Assembly: GCF_001611795.1 (NCBI RefSeq)
Contig: NZ_CP015098.1
Span: 6,634,001-6,698,000 of the forward strand
Source: Streptomyces qaidamensis
Lineage (GTDB): Bacteria; Actinomycetota; Actinomycetes; Streptomycetales; Streptomycetaceae
Direction: 5' to 3'
DNA: 64,000 nt
Part shown: positions 8,652 to 17,626 of the stretch, piece after piece
How positions within the stretch are numbered: the stretch's first letter is position 1
Layout: every line of letters starts with the position of its first letter
Program-made: the position numbers and the translations under genes
Notes under the pieces: generated by a model
The model's input: the letters and a program-made list of their open reading frames with translations, nothing else
What the model was told of the DNA's origin: nothing
Database searches by the model: none

Positions 8652-8947
8652 GCCGGCACCGCTCGTCCTGAAACACCCGCGCCCCATCGGCCACCCGACC
8701 CGAAACCATCGTCGATAACCGGCCACTTGGCGGGAATTGCACAGCGAAGGTCGTGACCAACAGGGGTACAAACCTCACATTCATCCCTCGAATGGGTGAT
8801 CAGTTTCACGCTCGGCGAGAGGCGGTCAGTCGAGCGTGGTGGGCTCGGTAGCATCAAGCACCGGCCCGGACGGGGACCGAAGCCGCCCCCTGAGCCGTGT
8901 CCGCTCTGGGGCACCCCGTCCGCCGGTTGACGCAGCCGGAGGTGCCC

Positions 8948-11125
8948 ATGAGTGCGGAGGCCACGAATTCCGTGACCCCAGGCCCGATGCCGGGCGCGGT
9001 GTCAGGACCGGTGACGCCGACAGCCCCCCGCAGAAAGGCCCGCCCCCGGATCGACCTGCGCCGCCTCGGCCGCGCGGCCCTGCTCGGCCCCGCCGCCCGT
9101 GGCCGGCTGCCCGACGCCATCAGCCATGTCGTCGAGGCCCACCGCGCCCACCACCCCGACGCGGACCTCGAACCCTTGCGCCACGCCTACGTCCTGGCCG
9201 AGTCATCGCACCGCGGCCAGATGCGCAAGAGCGGCGAGCCGTACATCACGCACCCCCTCGCCGTGACCCTGATCCTGGCCGAACTCGGCGCCGAGACCAC
9301 GACGTTGACCGCGTCCCTGCTGCACGACACGGTCGAGGACACGGACGTGACACTCGACCAGGTCCGCGACCAGTTCGGCGAGGAGGTCCGCTACCTCGTC
9401 GACGGCGTCACGAAACTGGAGAAGGTCGACTACGGCGCCGCCGCCGAGCCCGAGACCTTCCGCAAGATGCTGGTCGCCACCGGCAACGACGTTCGCGTCA
9501 TGTCGATCAAACTCGCCGACCGGCTGCACAACATGCGCACCCTCGGCGTCATGCGTCCCGAGAAGCAGGAGCGCATCGCCAAGGTGACACGTGACGTGCT
9601 CATCCCGCTCGCCGAACGGCTCGGCGTCCAGGCGCTCAAGACCGAACTGGAAGACCTGGTCTTCGCGATCCTGCATCCCGAGGAGTACGCGCACACCCGG
9701 GAGCTGATCGTCCGCAACGCCGCCCGCGCGGACGACCCCCTCGCCGAAGTCGCCGACGAAGTACGCGGTGTGCTGCGCGAGGCGGACATCCAGGCCGAAG
9801 TCCTCATCCGCCCCCGCCACTTCGTCTCGGTGCACCGCGTCTCCCGCAAACGCGGCCGGCTCCGCGGCTCCGACTTCGGCCGCGTCCTGGTCCTGGTGAA
9901 CGAGGACGCCGACTGCTACGGCGTCCTGGGCGAACTGCACACCTGCATGAAGCCGGTGGTCTCCGAGTTCAAGGACTTCATCGCCGTACCGAAGTTCAAC
10001 CTCTACCAGTCGCTGCACACGGCCGTGGCGCGCGAGGACGGCCAGGTCGTCGAGGTCCTCATCCGCACGCACCAGATGCACAAGGTCGCCGAGGCCGGCG
10101 TCGTCGCCCTCGGTAACCCGTACGCGCCGGCCCCCGAGGACCCGGCCGACGGTGAGCGCGTCGACCCCACCCGCCCGGGCTGGCTCTCCCGGCTCCTCGA
10201 CTGGCAGGAGGCGGCACCCGACCCCGACCACTTCTGGTCGACCCTGCGCGAGGACCTCGCACAGGACCGCGAGATCACCGTCTTCCGGCCGGACGGCGGC
10301 ACACTCGGCCTGCCCGAGGGCGCGACCTGCGTGGACGCCGCCTACGCGCAGTACGGCGAGGACGCGCACGCCTGTATCGGCGCCCGGGTGAACGGCCGCT
10401 TGGCGACGCTGAGCACCGTCCTCAAGGACGGCGACACCGTCCAGCTCCTCATGGGCCAGGACCCGGCGTCGGAGCCCTCCCGGGAGTGGCTGGAGCATGC
10501 CCACACACCCGCGGCCCGGATCGCCATCCAGCGGTGGCTGACCGCGCATCCGGTTCAGGCGGAGTCCCAGCAGCAGAGCGAGGCGCGGATCGCCGAGGAC
10601 CGGACGGCTCCGCGGCCCGTCGGCGCACCCGACCCGGACGCGGCCCCCCAGCAGCCCGCCGGGCGCCCCGGCACCGGTCACGTCCTCTCCGACCTGCCGG
10701 GAGCGACCGTCCGGCTCGCCCGCTGCTGCACGCCCGTACCGCCCGACGAGATCACCGGCTTCGCCGTACGCGGGGGAGCGGTCACCGTGCACCGCGTGGA
10801 GTGCCCCGCTGTGGCGCGCATGAAGGACGCGGGGCGTGCGGCGGTCGGCGTGCGCTGGGGAGAGACCGCCGAGTGCCGGGTGACGCTGGTCGCCGAATCG
10901 TTCGTCCGTCCCCATCTGCTGGCCGACCTCACCGAGGCCATGGCCTCCGAAGGCGCCGAGATCGTCTCGGCGACCGTCGAGCCCCCGACCCAGCAGCAGG
11001 TGCGGCACACCTACACCGTGCAGCTGCCGGACGCCGGCCACCTGCCCGCGCTGATGCGCGCGATGCGCAACGTGGCCGGGGTGTACGACGTCAGCCGGGC
11101 GCAGCCGCAGCCGCAGGGCGGCTGA
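8948..11125 (+). CDS. rshA: RelA/SpoT homologue RshA, (p)ppGpp hydrolase/synthetase
   Basis: 725 aa bifunctional alarmone enzyme family member. The HD hydrolase domain (about 80-230) keeps the metal ligands: HP in THPLAVTLI, LLHDTVEDTD and KLADRLHNMRTLG. The synthetase domain (about 290-400) has SDFGRVLVLV, KDFIAVPKFNLYQSLHT and VVEVLIRT, but the usual EYGxAAHW is altered to EAGVVALG. TGS (about 425-490) and a C-terminal ACT-like domain (from about 635) follow, with a zinc-finger-like VRLARCCTPVPPDEI between them. GGAGGTG precedes the ATG. It corresponds in context to rshA, the second rel homologue of S. coelicolor. The 296 nt upstream (8652-8947) is non-coding and probably holds its promoter. 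Confidence 0.93.
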   Translation: MSAEATNSVTPGPMPGAVSGPVTPTAPRRKARPRIDLRRLGRAALLGPAARGRLPDAISHVVEAHRAHHPDADLEPLRHAYVLAESSHRGQMRKSGEPYITHPLAVTLILAELGAETTTLTASLLHDTVEDTDVTLDQVRDQFGEEVRYLVDGVTKLEKVDYGAAAEPETFRKMLVATGNDVRVMSIKLADRLHNMRTLGVMRPEKQERIAKVTRDVLIPLAERLGVQALKTELEDLVFAILHPEEYAHTRELIVRNAARADDPLAEVADEVRGVLREADIQAEVLIRPRHFVSVHRVSRKRGRLRGSDFGRVLVLVNEDADCYGVLGELHTCMKPVVSEFKDFIAVPKFNLYQSLHTAVAREDGQVVEVLIRTHQMHKVAEAGVVALGNPYAPAPEDPADGERVDPTRPGWLSRLLDWQEAAPDPDHFWSTLREDLAQDREITVFRPDGGTLGLPEGATCVDAAYAQYGEDAHACIGARVNGRLATLSTVLKDGDTVQLLMGQDPASEPSREWLEHAHTPAARIAIQRWLTAHPVQAESQQQSEARIAEDRTAPRPVGAPDPDAAPQQPAGRPGTGHVLSDLPGATVRLARCCTPVPPDEITGFAVRGGAVTVHRVECPAVARMKDAGRAAVGVRWGETAECRVTLVAESFVRPHLLADLTEAMASEGAEIVSATVEPPTQQQVRHTYTVQLPDAGHLPALMRAMRNVAGVYDVSRAQPQPQGG

Positions 11126-11300
11126 CCGGCCCGGGCGTGCGGACGGCCTCGGGACGGCCTCCGTGAGGAGTGCAGGACGACTCCGAAGAGCGCCTCCCGG
11201 GCAGCCGGGGCGGCACCCGGCGCAGGCCCCGGTCCCCGGTTCGGGTGGGACGAAAGCGCGCCGTCCCCGCCGCCCGCCCGCGCGCTGATAGCCGTGGGGC

Positions 11301-12917
11301 ATGCTCCTGACCCCCCACAGCCAGGCCAACACCCCCACCCGTCGCCGGACCGCAGCCGCCCTGCTGACCTCGGCCGTCTCCGTCTGCCTCGTCGCCGCGA
11401 GCGCCCCTGTCGTCCCGCTCGGCGTCGGCGACCGCCTCTTCCCGTACCTCGGAAACCCCGGCTACGACGTGGCGTCGTACGACCTCGCCTTCACCTATCC
11501 GGGCAACAACAGCGAGCCGCTGCAGGCCGTCACCACCATCGACGCCTGGACGACCGCCGACCTGGAGCGCGTCAACCTGGACTTCGCCCACGGCAAGGTC
11601 GAGTCGGTCGAGGTCGACGGCGACCCCGCGGAGTTCCGCTCCGCGGGCGAGGACCTGGTGATCACACCGGAGGACTCGGTGTCGGACGGCACCTGGATGC
11701 GGATCACCGTGCGGCACACCAGTGATCCCGTGCCCGCCGAGGGCCGTGAGGGCGGCTGGGTGCGCACGGCCGACGGCCTCGCCATGGCCAACCAGGCCGA
11801 CGCGGCGCACCTGGTGTTCCCCTGCAACGACCACCCCTCCGACAAGGCGATGTTCACCTTCCGTGTGACCGCGCCCGACGGTCACACGGCCGTCGCGGGC
11901 GGCCTGGCCGCCGGAGTGGAGAAGTCCGGCGGCTCGACGACCTGGACCTACCGCACCCAGCACCCCATGGCCACCGAGCTCGCCCAGGTGTCCATCGGCC
12001 GCTCCACGGTGCTGCACCGCACCGGCCCGCACGGCCTGCCCGTACGGGACGTCGTACCGACCCGCCACCGCGAGGCACTCGAACCCTGGCTGGAGAAGAC
12101 CCCCGGTCAGATCGCCTGGATGGAGAGCAAGGTCGGCCGCTACCCCTTCGAGACGTACGGCCTGCTCGTGGCCGACGCCACCACCGGCTTCGAACTGGAG
12201 ACCCAGACGCTCTCGCTCTTCGAACGGGAACTCTTCACCGAGCCGGTCTACCCTCCGTGGTACGTCGAGTCGATCATGGTCCACGAGGTGGCCCACCAGT
12301 GGTTCGGCAACAGCGTCACCCCCCGGACCTGGTCCGATCTGTGGCTCAACGAGGGGCACGCCACCTGGTACGAGGCGCTGTACGCCGAGGAACAGGCCGG
12401 CAAGCCGATGCGGGACCGGATGAAGGCCGCCTACGGCGCCTCCGACCGCTGGCGCGCCGCCGGTGGGCCCCCCGCCGCCCCCAAGGCCCCCGACCCCGCC
12501 CGCAAGACCGGCATCTTCCGGCCCAACGTCTACGACGGGGCCGCCCTCGTCCTCTACGCCCTGCGCCAGGAGATCGGCCGCCCGGCCTTCGAACGCCTGG
12601 AACGCGCCTGGGTCGTCCGCCACCAGGACGATACGGCCACCACGGAAGACTTCGTCCGGCTCGCCTCCGAGATCTCCGGGCGCGACCTCGACGGCTTCTT
12701 CCAGGACTGGCTGTACGGCGAGAAGACCCCGCCGATGCCTGGGCACCCGGACTGGAAGCCGGAGACGCCCGCGAAGCCGCAGGCCCCGGCAGCGAAGCCG
12801 CAAGCACCGGCAGCTAGCCCGCAGGCCCAGGCAGCGAAGCCGCAAGCACCGGCAGATGCCCCGCAGGCCCCGGCAGCGAACTCGCAGGCCAAGGCGGAGC
12901 AGGCCCGAGCGCGGTGA
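11301..12917 (+). CDS. Secreted M1-family zinc metallopeptidase
   Basis: 538 aa aminopeptidase-N-like enzyme. A basic N-terminus with RRR and a hydrophobic stretch (about 15-36) form an export signal. The zinc motif HEVAHQWFG is near residue 330 with the third ligand Glu 18 residues on in DLWLNEGHATW; the aromatic-rich DLWLNEG block is typical. The usual GAMEN exopeptidase motif is not seen; the corresponding place reads TGFELETQTLS, as in other short actinobacterial members. The last 50 residues are imperfect seven-residue Pro/Gln/Ala/Lys repeats, perhaps a wall-spanning or disordered tail. Confidence 0.88.
   Translation: MLLTPHSQANTPTRRRTAAALLTSAVSVCLVAASAPVVPLGVGDRLFPYLGNPGYDVASYDLAFTYPGNNSEPLQAVTTIDAWTTADLERVNLDFAHGKVESVEVDGDPAEFRSAGEDLVITPEDSVSDGTWMRITVRHTSDPVPAEGREGGWVRTADGLAMANQADAAHLVFPCNDHPSDKAMFTFRVTAPDGHTAVAGGLAAGVEKSGGSTTWTYRTQHPMATELAQVSIGRSTVLHRTGPHGLPVRDVVPTRHREALEPWLEKTPGQIAWMESKVGRYPFETYGLLVADATTGFELETQTLSLFERELFTEPVYPPWYVESIMVHEVAHQWFGNSVTPRTWSDLWLNEGHATWYEALYAEEQAGKPMRDRMKAAYGASDRWRAAGGPPAAPKAPDPARKTGIFRPNVYDGAALVLYALRQEIGRPAFERLERAWVVRHQDDTATTEDFVRLASEISGRDLDGFFQDWLYGEKTPPMPGHPDWKPETPAKPQAPAAKPQAPAASPQAQAAKPQAPADAPQAPAANSQAKAEQARAR
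12771..12896 (+). repeat. 21-bp tandem repeat, six imperfect copies, coding
   Basis: Six consecutive 21-nt units encode variants of the heptapeptide A-K-P-Q-A-P-A near the C-terminus of the M1 peptidase. Copies 2 and 4 are nearly identical. Copy number could vary between strains without changing frame. Confidence 0.85.
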
Positions 12918-13061
12918 GGACGTCCGCCCGATAACACAGTGACGAGACGCCCCGTGCCGTGCGAACATCTTCAGGTCGGCGCGGTACGGGGCGCCGGGGA
13001 ATCTCCCGGACCGCCCGCGCGTTGCAGACAGTGAACGGCTTCCCATCGACGTAAGGATCCA

Positions 13062-14555
13062 ATGACCTCCTCTTCTTCCTTTTCCCAGGACTCCAAGCGC
13101 TTCGCGCACAGCCACCCCGAGGGTTTTCGGGCCGATGCCCTGATGGAAGAGGACGTCGCCTGGAGCCACGAGATCGACGGAGAGCGGGACGGCGACCAGT
13201 TCGACCGCTCCGACCGCGCGGCTCTGCGCCGTGTGGTGGGCCTCTCCACCGAACTCGAGGACGTCACCGAGGTCGAGTACCGCCAGCTCCGTCTGGAGCG
13301 GGTCGTCCTCGTCGGCGTCTGGACCTCGGGAACCGTGCAGGACGCGGAGAACTCCCTCGCGGAGCTCGCCGCCCTCGCGGAGACGGCCGGCGCACTGGTA
13401 CTCGACGGCGTCACCCAGCGCCGCGACAAGCCCGACGCGGCCACGTACATCGGCTCCGGCAAGGCCGAGGAACTGCGCGACGTCGTCGTCGAGACGGGCG
13501 CGGACACCGTCATCTGCGACGGTGAGCTCAGCCCCGGCCAGCTGATCCACCTCGAGGACGTCGTCAAGGTCAAGGTCATCGACCGGACGGCTCTGATCCT
13601 GGACATCTTCGCCCAGCACGCCAAGTCCCGAGAGGGCAAGGCGCAGGTCGCTCTCGCACAGATGCAGTACATGCTGCCGCGACTGCGCGGCTGGGGTCAG
13701 TCGCTGTCCCGGCAGATGGGCGGCGGCAAGGGCGGCGGCCTCGCCACCCGTGGTCCCGGTGAGACCAAGATCGAGACGGACCGGCGCCGGATCCGCGAGA
13801 AGATGGCGAAGATGCGCCGGGAGATCGCGGAGATGAAGACCGGCCGCGAGATCAAGCGCCAGGAGCGCAAGCGCCACAAGGTGCCGTCCGTCGCCATCGC
13901 GGGCTACACCAACGCCGGCAAGTCCTCGCTGCTCAACCGCCTCACGGGCGCGGGCGTGCTGGTCGAGAACGCCCTGTTCGCGACCCTCGACCCGACCGTG
14001 CGCCGGGCCGAGACCCCGAGCGGACGGCTGTACACACTGGCCGACACGGTCGGATTTGTGCGTCATCTGCCCCACCACCTGGTCGAGGCGTTCCGCTCCA
14101 CGATGGAGGAGGTCGGCGAGTCCGACCTGATCCTGCACGTGGTGGACGGTTCGCACCCGTTCCCGGAGGAGCAGCTGGCCGCCGTACGCGAGGTGGTCCG
14201 GGACGTCGGCGCCACCGACGTGCCCGAGATCGTCGTGATCAACAAGGCGGACGCGGCCGATCCGCTGACGCTCCAGCGCCTGCTGCGCGTCGAGAAGCGG
14301 TCCATCGCCATCTCGGCCCGCACCGGCCAGGGCATCGAGGAACTGCTCGCGCTCATCGACAACGAGCTGCCGCGGCCATCGGTCGAGATCGAGGCGCTCG
14401 TGCCGTACACGCACGGCAAGCTGGTCGCCCGTGCCCACGACGAGGGCGAGGTGATCTCCGAGGAGCACACCCCGGAGGGCACCCTGCTCAAGGTGCGGGT
14501 ACATGAGGAACTGGCGGCGGAACTCACGCCGTACGTTCCGGCGCCGGCGCTCTGA
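13062..14555 (+). CDS. hflX: Ribosome-associated GTPase HflX
   Basis: 497 aa TRAFAC-class GTPase that splits or rescues stalled ribosomes. The N-terminal HflX domain has the glycine-rich QMGGGKGGGLATRGPGETK segment at about 225-243 followed by a basic coiled coil. The G domain has G1 GYTNAGKSS (about 283), G3 DTVGF and G4 NKAD. ATG at 13062 has AAGGA at the right distance. The N-terminal extension of about 60 residues is usual in actinomycetes. No hfq or other classical E. coli neighbours are present. Confidence 0.95.
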   Translation: MTSSSSFSQDSKRFAHSHPEGFRADALMEEDVAWSHEIDGERDGDQFDRSDRAALRRVVGLSTELEDVTEVEYRQLRLERVVLVGVWTSGTVQDAENSLAELAALAETAGALVLDGVTQRRDKPDAATYIGSGKAEELRDVVVETGADTVICDGELSPGQLIHLEDVVKVKVIDRTALILDIFAQHAKSREGKAQVALAQMQYMLPRLRGWGQSLSRQMGGGKGGGLATRGPGETKIETDRRRIREKMAKMRREIAEMKTGREIKRQERKRHKVPSVAIAGYTNAGKSSLLNRLTGAGVLVENALFATLDPTVRRAETPSGRLYTLADTVGFVRHLPHHLVEAFRSTMEEVGESDLILHVVDGSHPFPEEQLAAVREVVRDVGATDVPEIVVINKADAADPLTLQRLLRVEKRSIAISARTGQGIEELLALIDNELPRPSVEIEALVPYTHGKLVARAHDEGEVISEEHTPEGTLLKVRVHEELAAELTPYVPAPAL

Positions 14556-14594
14556 GCACGACCCGGTCGGCGCCGTGACCTGAGGGACCGCCAG

Positions 14595-14628
14595 AAGGCC
14601 CGCCCCCTGTTACCGGGGAGCGGGCCTT
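14595..14628. terminator. Bidirectional terminator between hflX and protease
   Basis: AAGGCCCGC and GCGGGCCTT form a perfect 9-bp stem around a 16-nt loop, between the convergent hflX and protease genes. Confidence 0.75.
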
Positions 14629-14641
14629 CATCGTGCAGGGG

Positions 14642-15853
14642 TCACTGACCGCCGTACGTCTTGCTCATGTTCTGGTAGAGGGCTTCGGCGTCGCGGCCCA
14701 GCTGCGGACCTGCCAGCCAGGTGTTGTCGGCCGGGCCGATCGAGGTGTTGGAGACCAGCACCGACTTGCCGTTCACGACCCGGAACCAGCCACCGCCGGA
14801 CGAACCGCCGGTCATGTCGCAGCCGATGCGGTACATCGTCGGCAGGGACGGGCTGAGCGAGAACCGGCCCGGGAGGTCGATGCACTTGAACATCTTCTCG
14901 CCGTTGTAGGGCGGCGCGGCCGGGTAGCCCCAGGCGCCCATCTTGGCGGCCTCGGCCGCGGACGGGGCGGAGAAGTCCACGTCCAGCGCGGCGCCGACCG
15001 TCTCCTCCAGGGACTTGGCGCCCTGCTCCGGCTTCACGTGCAGCACGGCGTAGTCGTACGCGGCTCCGTCACCGCCGCTCTCCGAACCGCCCTGGATCCA
15101 CTGGTTCGAGGTCGAGGCCCAGTTCGCCCACCAGTTGCCGTAGGGGGCGACCTCGGCCGGGTTCGCGTTGCTGATCTCCGCCTCGGACTTGCCGAGGTCG
15201 TTGTAGGCCGGGACGAACATGATGTTGCGGTACCAGCCGCCGTTGCCGCCGGCGTGCACGCAGTGGCCCGCCGTCCACACCAGGTTGGACTTGCCCGGGT
15301 GGTTGACGTCCTTGACGACCGTGCCGGAGCAGACGGCCGGGCCGTCGGGGGAGTCGAAGAAGACCTTGCCGACCGGCGCCGCGTTGCGGTGGTACGGCGT
15401 CTTCTCCGCCTGCGCCCGGACAGGAGCCGGATCCGGGTCGCTGACGCTCTGGCCGGCCGACGCGTCCTTCGTCGTGACCGTCTTGTCGGCCTCCTCGGCG
15501 GATTGCATCCGCTCCGGCTTCCAGAGGCCCGCGATCACCGGGTTGACGAAGTCCTTGGCGTCACTGAGCCACTTGTCCTTGTCCCAGTCCTTCCAGCCGC
15601 CGTCCCTCCAGCGGTCGACATCGATCCCGTGCTCCTTGAGCTTGCCCGCGAGATCGGCCGGGATCTTGACCTTGCCGCCGCTGCCGCTGCCGTTCGCCGC
15701 GGCCTGCGAGGAGGCGACGTCGGGTTTGCCGCTCGCCGAGTCCGCCGAACCGCCACAGGCGGTGGCGGTGAGCGCCAGGGCGGCGACGAGCCCGGTGGCG
15801 GCGAGGACGGTGCGCCGCCCGCGCCTGGCTGCGGGCGTACGTGTGGAACGCAT
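14642..15853 (-). CDS. Exported trypsin-like serine protease (first of tandem pair)
   Basis: 403 aa. An N-terminal basic region and hydrophobic core end at TATAC-GG, a likely signal peptide and possible lipobox Cys near residue 33. After a 110-residue pro-region with a KIPADLAGKLKEHGIDVDRW block, the chymotrypsin-fold domain shows His in VWTAGHCVHAG (about 205), Asp in AYDYAVLHV (about 280) and Ser in CDMTGGSSGGGW (about 358). The catalytic triad is therefore complete. It is a close paralogue of the protease upstream at 16117-17340, sharing the pro-region, the VFFDSP block and the triad spacing. Probably acts outside the membrane; substrate unknown. Confidence 0.88.
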   Translation of the reverse strand: MRSTRTPAARRGRRTVLAATGLVAALALTATACGGSADSASGKPDVASSQAAANGSGSGGKVKIPADLAGKLKEHGIDVDRWRDGGWKDWDKDKWLSDAKDFVNPVIAGLWKPERMQSAEEADKTVTTKDASAGQSVSDPDPAPVRAQAEKTPYHRNAAPVGKVFFDSPDGPAVCSGTVVKDVNHPGKSNLVWTAGHCVHAGGNGGWYRNIMFVPAYNDLGKSEAEISNANPAEVAPYGNWWANWASTSNQWIQGGSESGGDGAAYDYAVLHVKPEQGAKSLEETVGAALDVDFSAPSAAEAAKMGAWGYPAAPPYNGEKMFKCIDLPGRFSLSPSLPTMYRIGCDMTGGSSGGGWFRVVNGKSVLVSNTSIGPADNTWLAGPQLGRDAEALYQNMSKTYGGQ

Positions 15854-15885
15854 GGTGAGATGACCCCCGTTGCGCGTATGAATTT

Positions 15886-15945
15886 GGTGCTGGTGCTGGT
15901 GCTGGTGCTGGTGCTGGTGCTGGTGCTGGTGCTGGTGCTGGTGCT
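15886..15945. repeat. Hexanucleotide microsatellite (GGTGCT)x10
   Basis: Ten exact GGTGCT units lie 33-92 bp upstream of the protease start at 15853, in its promoter/leader region. Read on the minus strand they are CACCAG-type repeats. No gene is supported across them; the 15854-16116 gap otherwise shows nothing definite. Confidence 0.95.
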
Positions 15946-16116
15946 GGGCCTGGTGGCGGTGCGGGGGCAGGTCCTACGTGCGCATGTCATGAACATGGGC
16001 GTAGGCGGCCCGCGCGACACCCCACTATGCCCGGGGAGTTGAGGGTGTACCGGGGTGGGGCGGTGAAGGTTTCCGCGGGGTGTGCCGCCCCACCGACGGT
16101 GCCGTTGAGCCGGCGG

Positions 16117-17340
16117 TCACCGGCCGGCGAACTTCTTGCTGACCGAGTCGTACACGCCCTTGGCCACGCCGCCCAGGCGCGGTCCGGCCAGCCAGCCCGA
16201 CGTCACCGGACCGATCGAGGTGTTGGACACCAGCGCCGGCTTGCCGTCCGAGCCGGTCGCGACCCAGCCGCCGCCCGACGAACCACCGGTCATGGTGCAG
16301 CCGATGCGGTACATCGTCGGATCCGACGCGGTGACGGACAGCCGCCCGGGCCGGTCCTCGCACCGGTACAGCTTCTGCCCGTCGTAGGGCGGCGCGGCGG
16401 GGTAGCCGATCGCCGTGAGGCTCTTCGCCTGCGGCACTGCGGGCGCCTTGAAGTCGACCGGCAGCGCCGAACCGACCATCTCCTCCAGCGACTTGCCGCC
16501 GCTTCCCTTCTCCGGCGTCACATGGATGACCGCGAAGTCGTACGGCGCGCCGTCGCCGCCCGTCGACCCGCCCTGCTCGATCCACTGGTCCGAGGTCTGC
16601 GCCCAGTCGCCCCACCAGACACCGTAGGGAGCGACGTCCTCACGGGTGGCGTTCTGCAGTTCCTCCACCGGCCTGCCGTCGTCGTTGTACGACGGCACGA
16701 ACGCGATGTTGCGGTACCAGCCGCCCTTCTTGCCCGCGTGCACGCAGTGGCCCGCCGTCCACACCAGGTTGGACTTGCCGGGGTGCGCCGGGTCCTTCAC
16801 CACGGTCGCCGAGCAGACGGCCGAGCCCTTGGGAGAATCGAAGAACACCTTCCCGGCCGTCGGGGCGTTGGCGTGGTACGACGGCGGCAGGGCCTGCGCC
16901 TCGACCGGCTCGGGCGTCGGGTCGGTCACACCTTGGTCTCCGGAGAGGTCGCTGTCGTCGACGCCCTGGTCGGGCTCCTCGGCCTCGCGCATCCGGTCCG
17001 GGTTCCACAGCCCCTCGATGATCGGGTTGATGTACTCGTTGGCCTCGCGCAGCCAGTCGTCCCGGTCCCAGTTCTTCCAGGCGCCGTTCTTCCACTTGTC
17101 GACATCGATCCCGTGCTCGCGGAGCCGGTCCCTGATGTCGTCCGGGATCCTGAGCTTGCCGTCGTCGGAAGCGGTGGCCGACGCGGAGGCCTCACCGCCC
17201 GCCGTGGCGTCGCCCGACTCGCAGGCGGTGGCGGTCAGCGCGAGCGCCGAGGCGAGTGCCACGGCGGCCAGTACGGGGGAGTTCCTGCGGCCCGCCCTTC
17301 CCCCTCGGCTGACATGGGACGACGGCCGTGTGGATCGCAT
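16117..17340 (-). CDS. Exported trypsin-like serine protease (second of tandem pair)
   Basis: 407 aa paralogue of the protease at 14642-15853. Signal sequence ends with LTATACES (possible lipobox). The pro-region carries LRIPDDIRDRLREHGIDVDKW. Triad: His in VWTAGHCVHAG, Asp in PYDFAVIHV, Ser in CTMTGGSSGGGW. ATG at 17340 follows GGGGGAGTCAGATC and gives the same MRSTR beginning as its paralogue. The two genes are in the same direction but 263 bp apart with a microsatellite between, so they are probably separate transcripts that arose by duplication. Confidence 0.88.
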   Translation of the reverse strand: MRSTRPSSHVSRGGRAGRRNSPVLAAVALASALALTATACESGDATAGGEASASATASDDGKLRIPDDIRDRLREHGIDVDKWKNGAWKNWDRDDWLREANEYINPIIEGLWNPDRMREAEEPDQGVDDSDLSGDQGVTDPTPEPVEAQALPPSYHANAPTAGKVFFDSPKGSAVCSATVVKDPAHPGKSNLVWTAGHCVHAGKKGGWYRNIAFVPSYNDDGRPVEELQNATREDVAPYGVWWGDWAQTSDQWIEQGGSTGGDGAPYDFAVIHVTPEKGSGGKSLEEMVGSALPVDFKAPAVPQAKSLTAIGYPAAPPYDGQKLYRCEDRPGRLSVTASDPTMYRIGCTMTGGSSGGGWVATGSDGKPALVSNTSIGPVTSGWLAGPRLGGVAKGVYDSVSKKFAGR

Positions 17341-17499
17341 GATCTGACTCCCCCTGATACGGAACGAACGTGGAGCAACCGGTGCTATAGCCCCGATTCC
17401 CGCTGTCGCACGGGACGTTCGGGACGAGCGCACGGCGTCCGGGAACGGCACCACACACTATGCGGTGGCTGTGGGGGCGATCCGACGGGTCCGCAACAG

Positions 17500-17512
17500 T
17501 TCCGTTACGGAA
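17500..17512. promoter_or_regulatory. Operator-like inverted repeat upstream of siderophore genes
   Basis: TTCCGT-T-ACGGAA, a perfect 6-bp inverted repeat, lies about 115 bp before the aminotransferase start. It does not resemble the iron box TTAGGTTAGGCTAACCTAA. The rest of 17341-17626 shows no gene. Confidence 0.35.
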
Positions 17513-17626
17513 AGGATCTTGAGGCAACCCGTAACCCGGTGAGTGATCCGGGGTTGGTAGCGGTGGGGGGCCTGCTGTCTGTGCGCGGTCCTCTGTGCCC
17601 GTGCCCAGTGGGAGGTCAGGGAAATC

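Noticed and set aside
11091..14504. Very long minus-strand open frame of more than 1100 codons
   Set aside because: It lies opposite the M1 peptidase and hflX genes, has no family-like motifs, and reflects the lack of stop codons antisense to GC-rich genes.
15886..16020. Poly Val-Leu or Thr-Ser peptide encoded by the hexamer repeat
   Set aside because: No ribosome site, no conserved flanks; the peptide is only the translation of a microsatellite.
17341..17626. Iron-regulator (DmdR/IdeR) box before the siderophore genes
   Set aside because: No sequence close to TTAGGTTAGGCTAACCTAA; only an unrelated TTCCGT/ACGGAA repeat is present.
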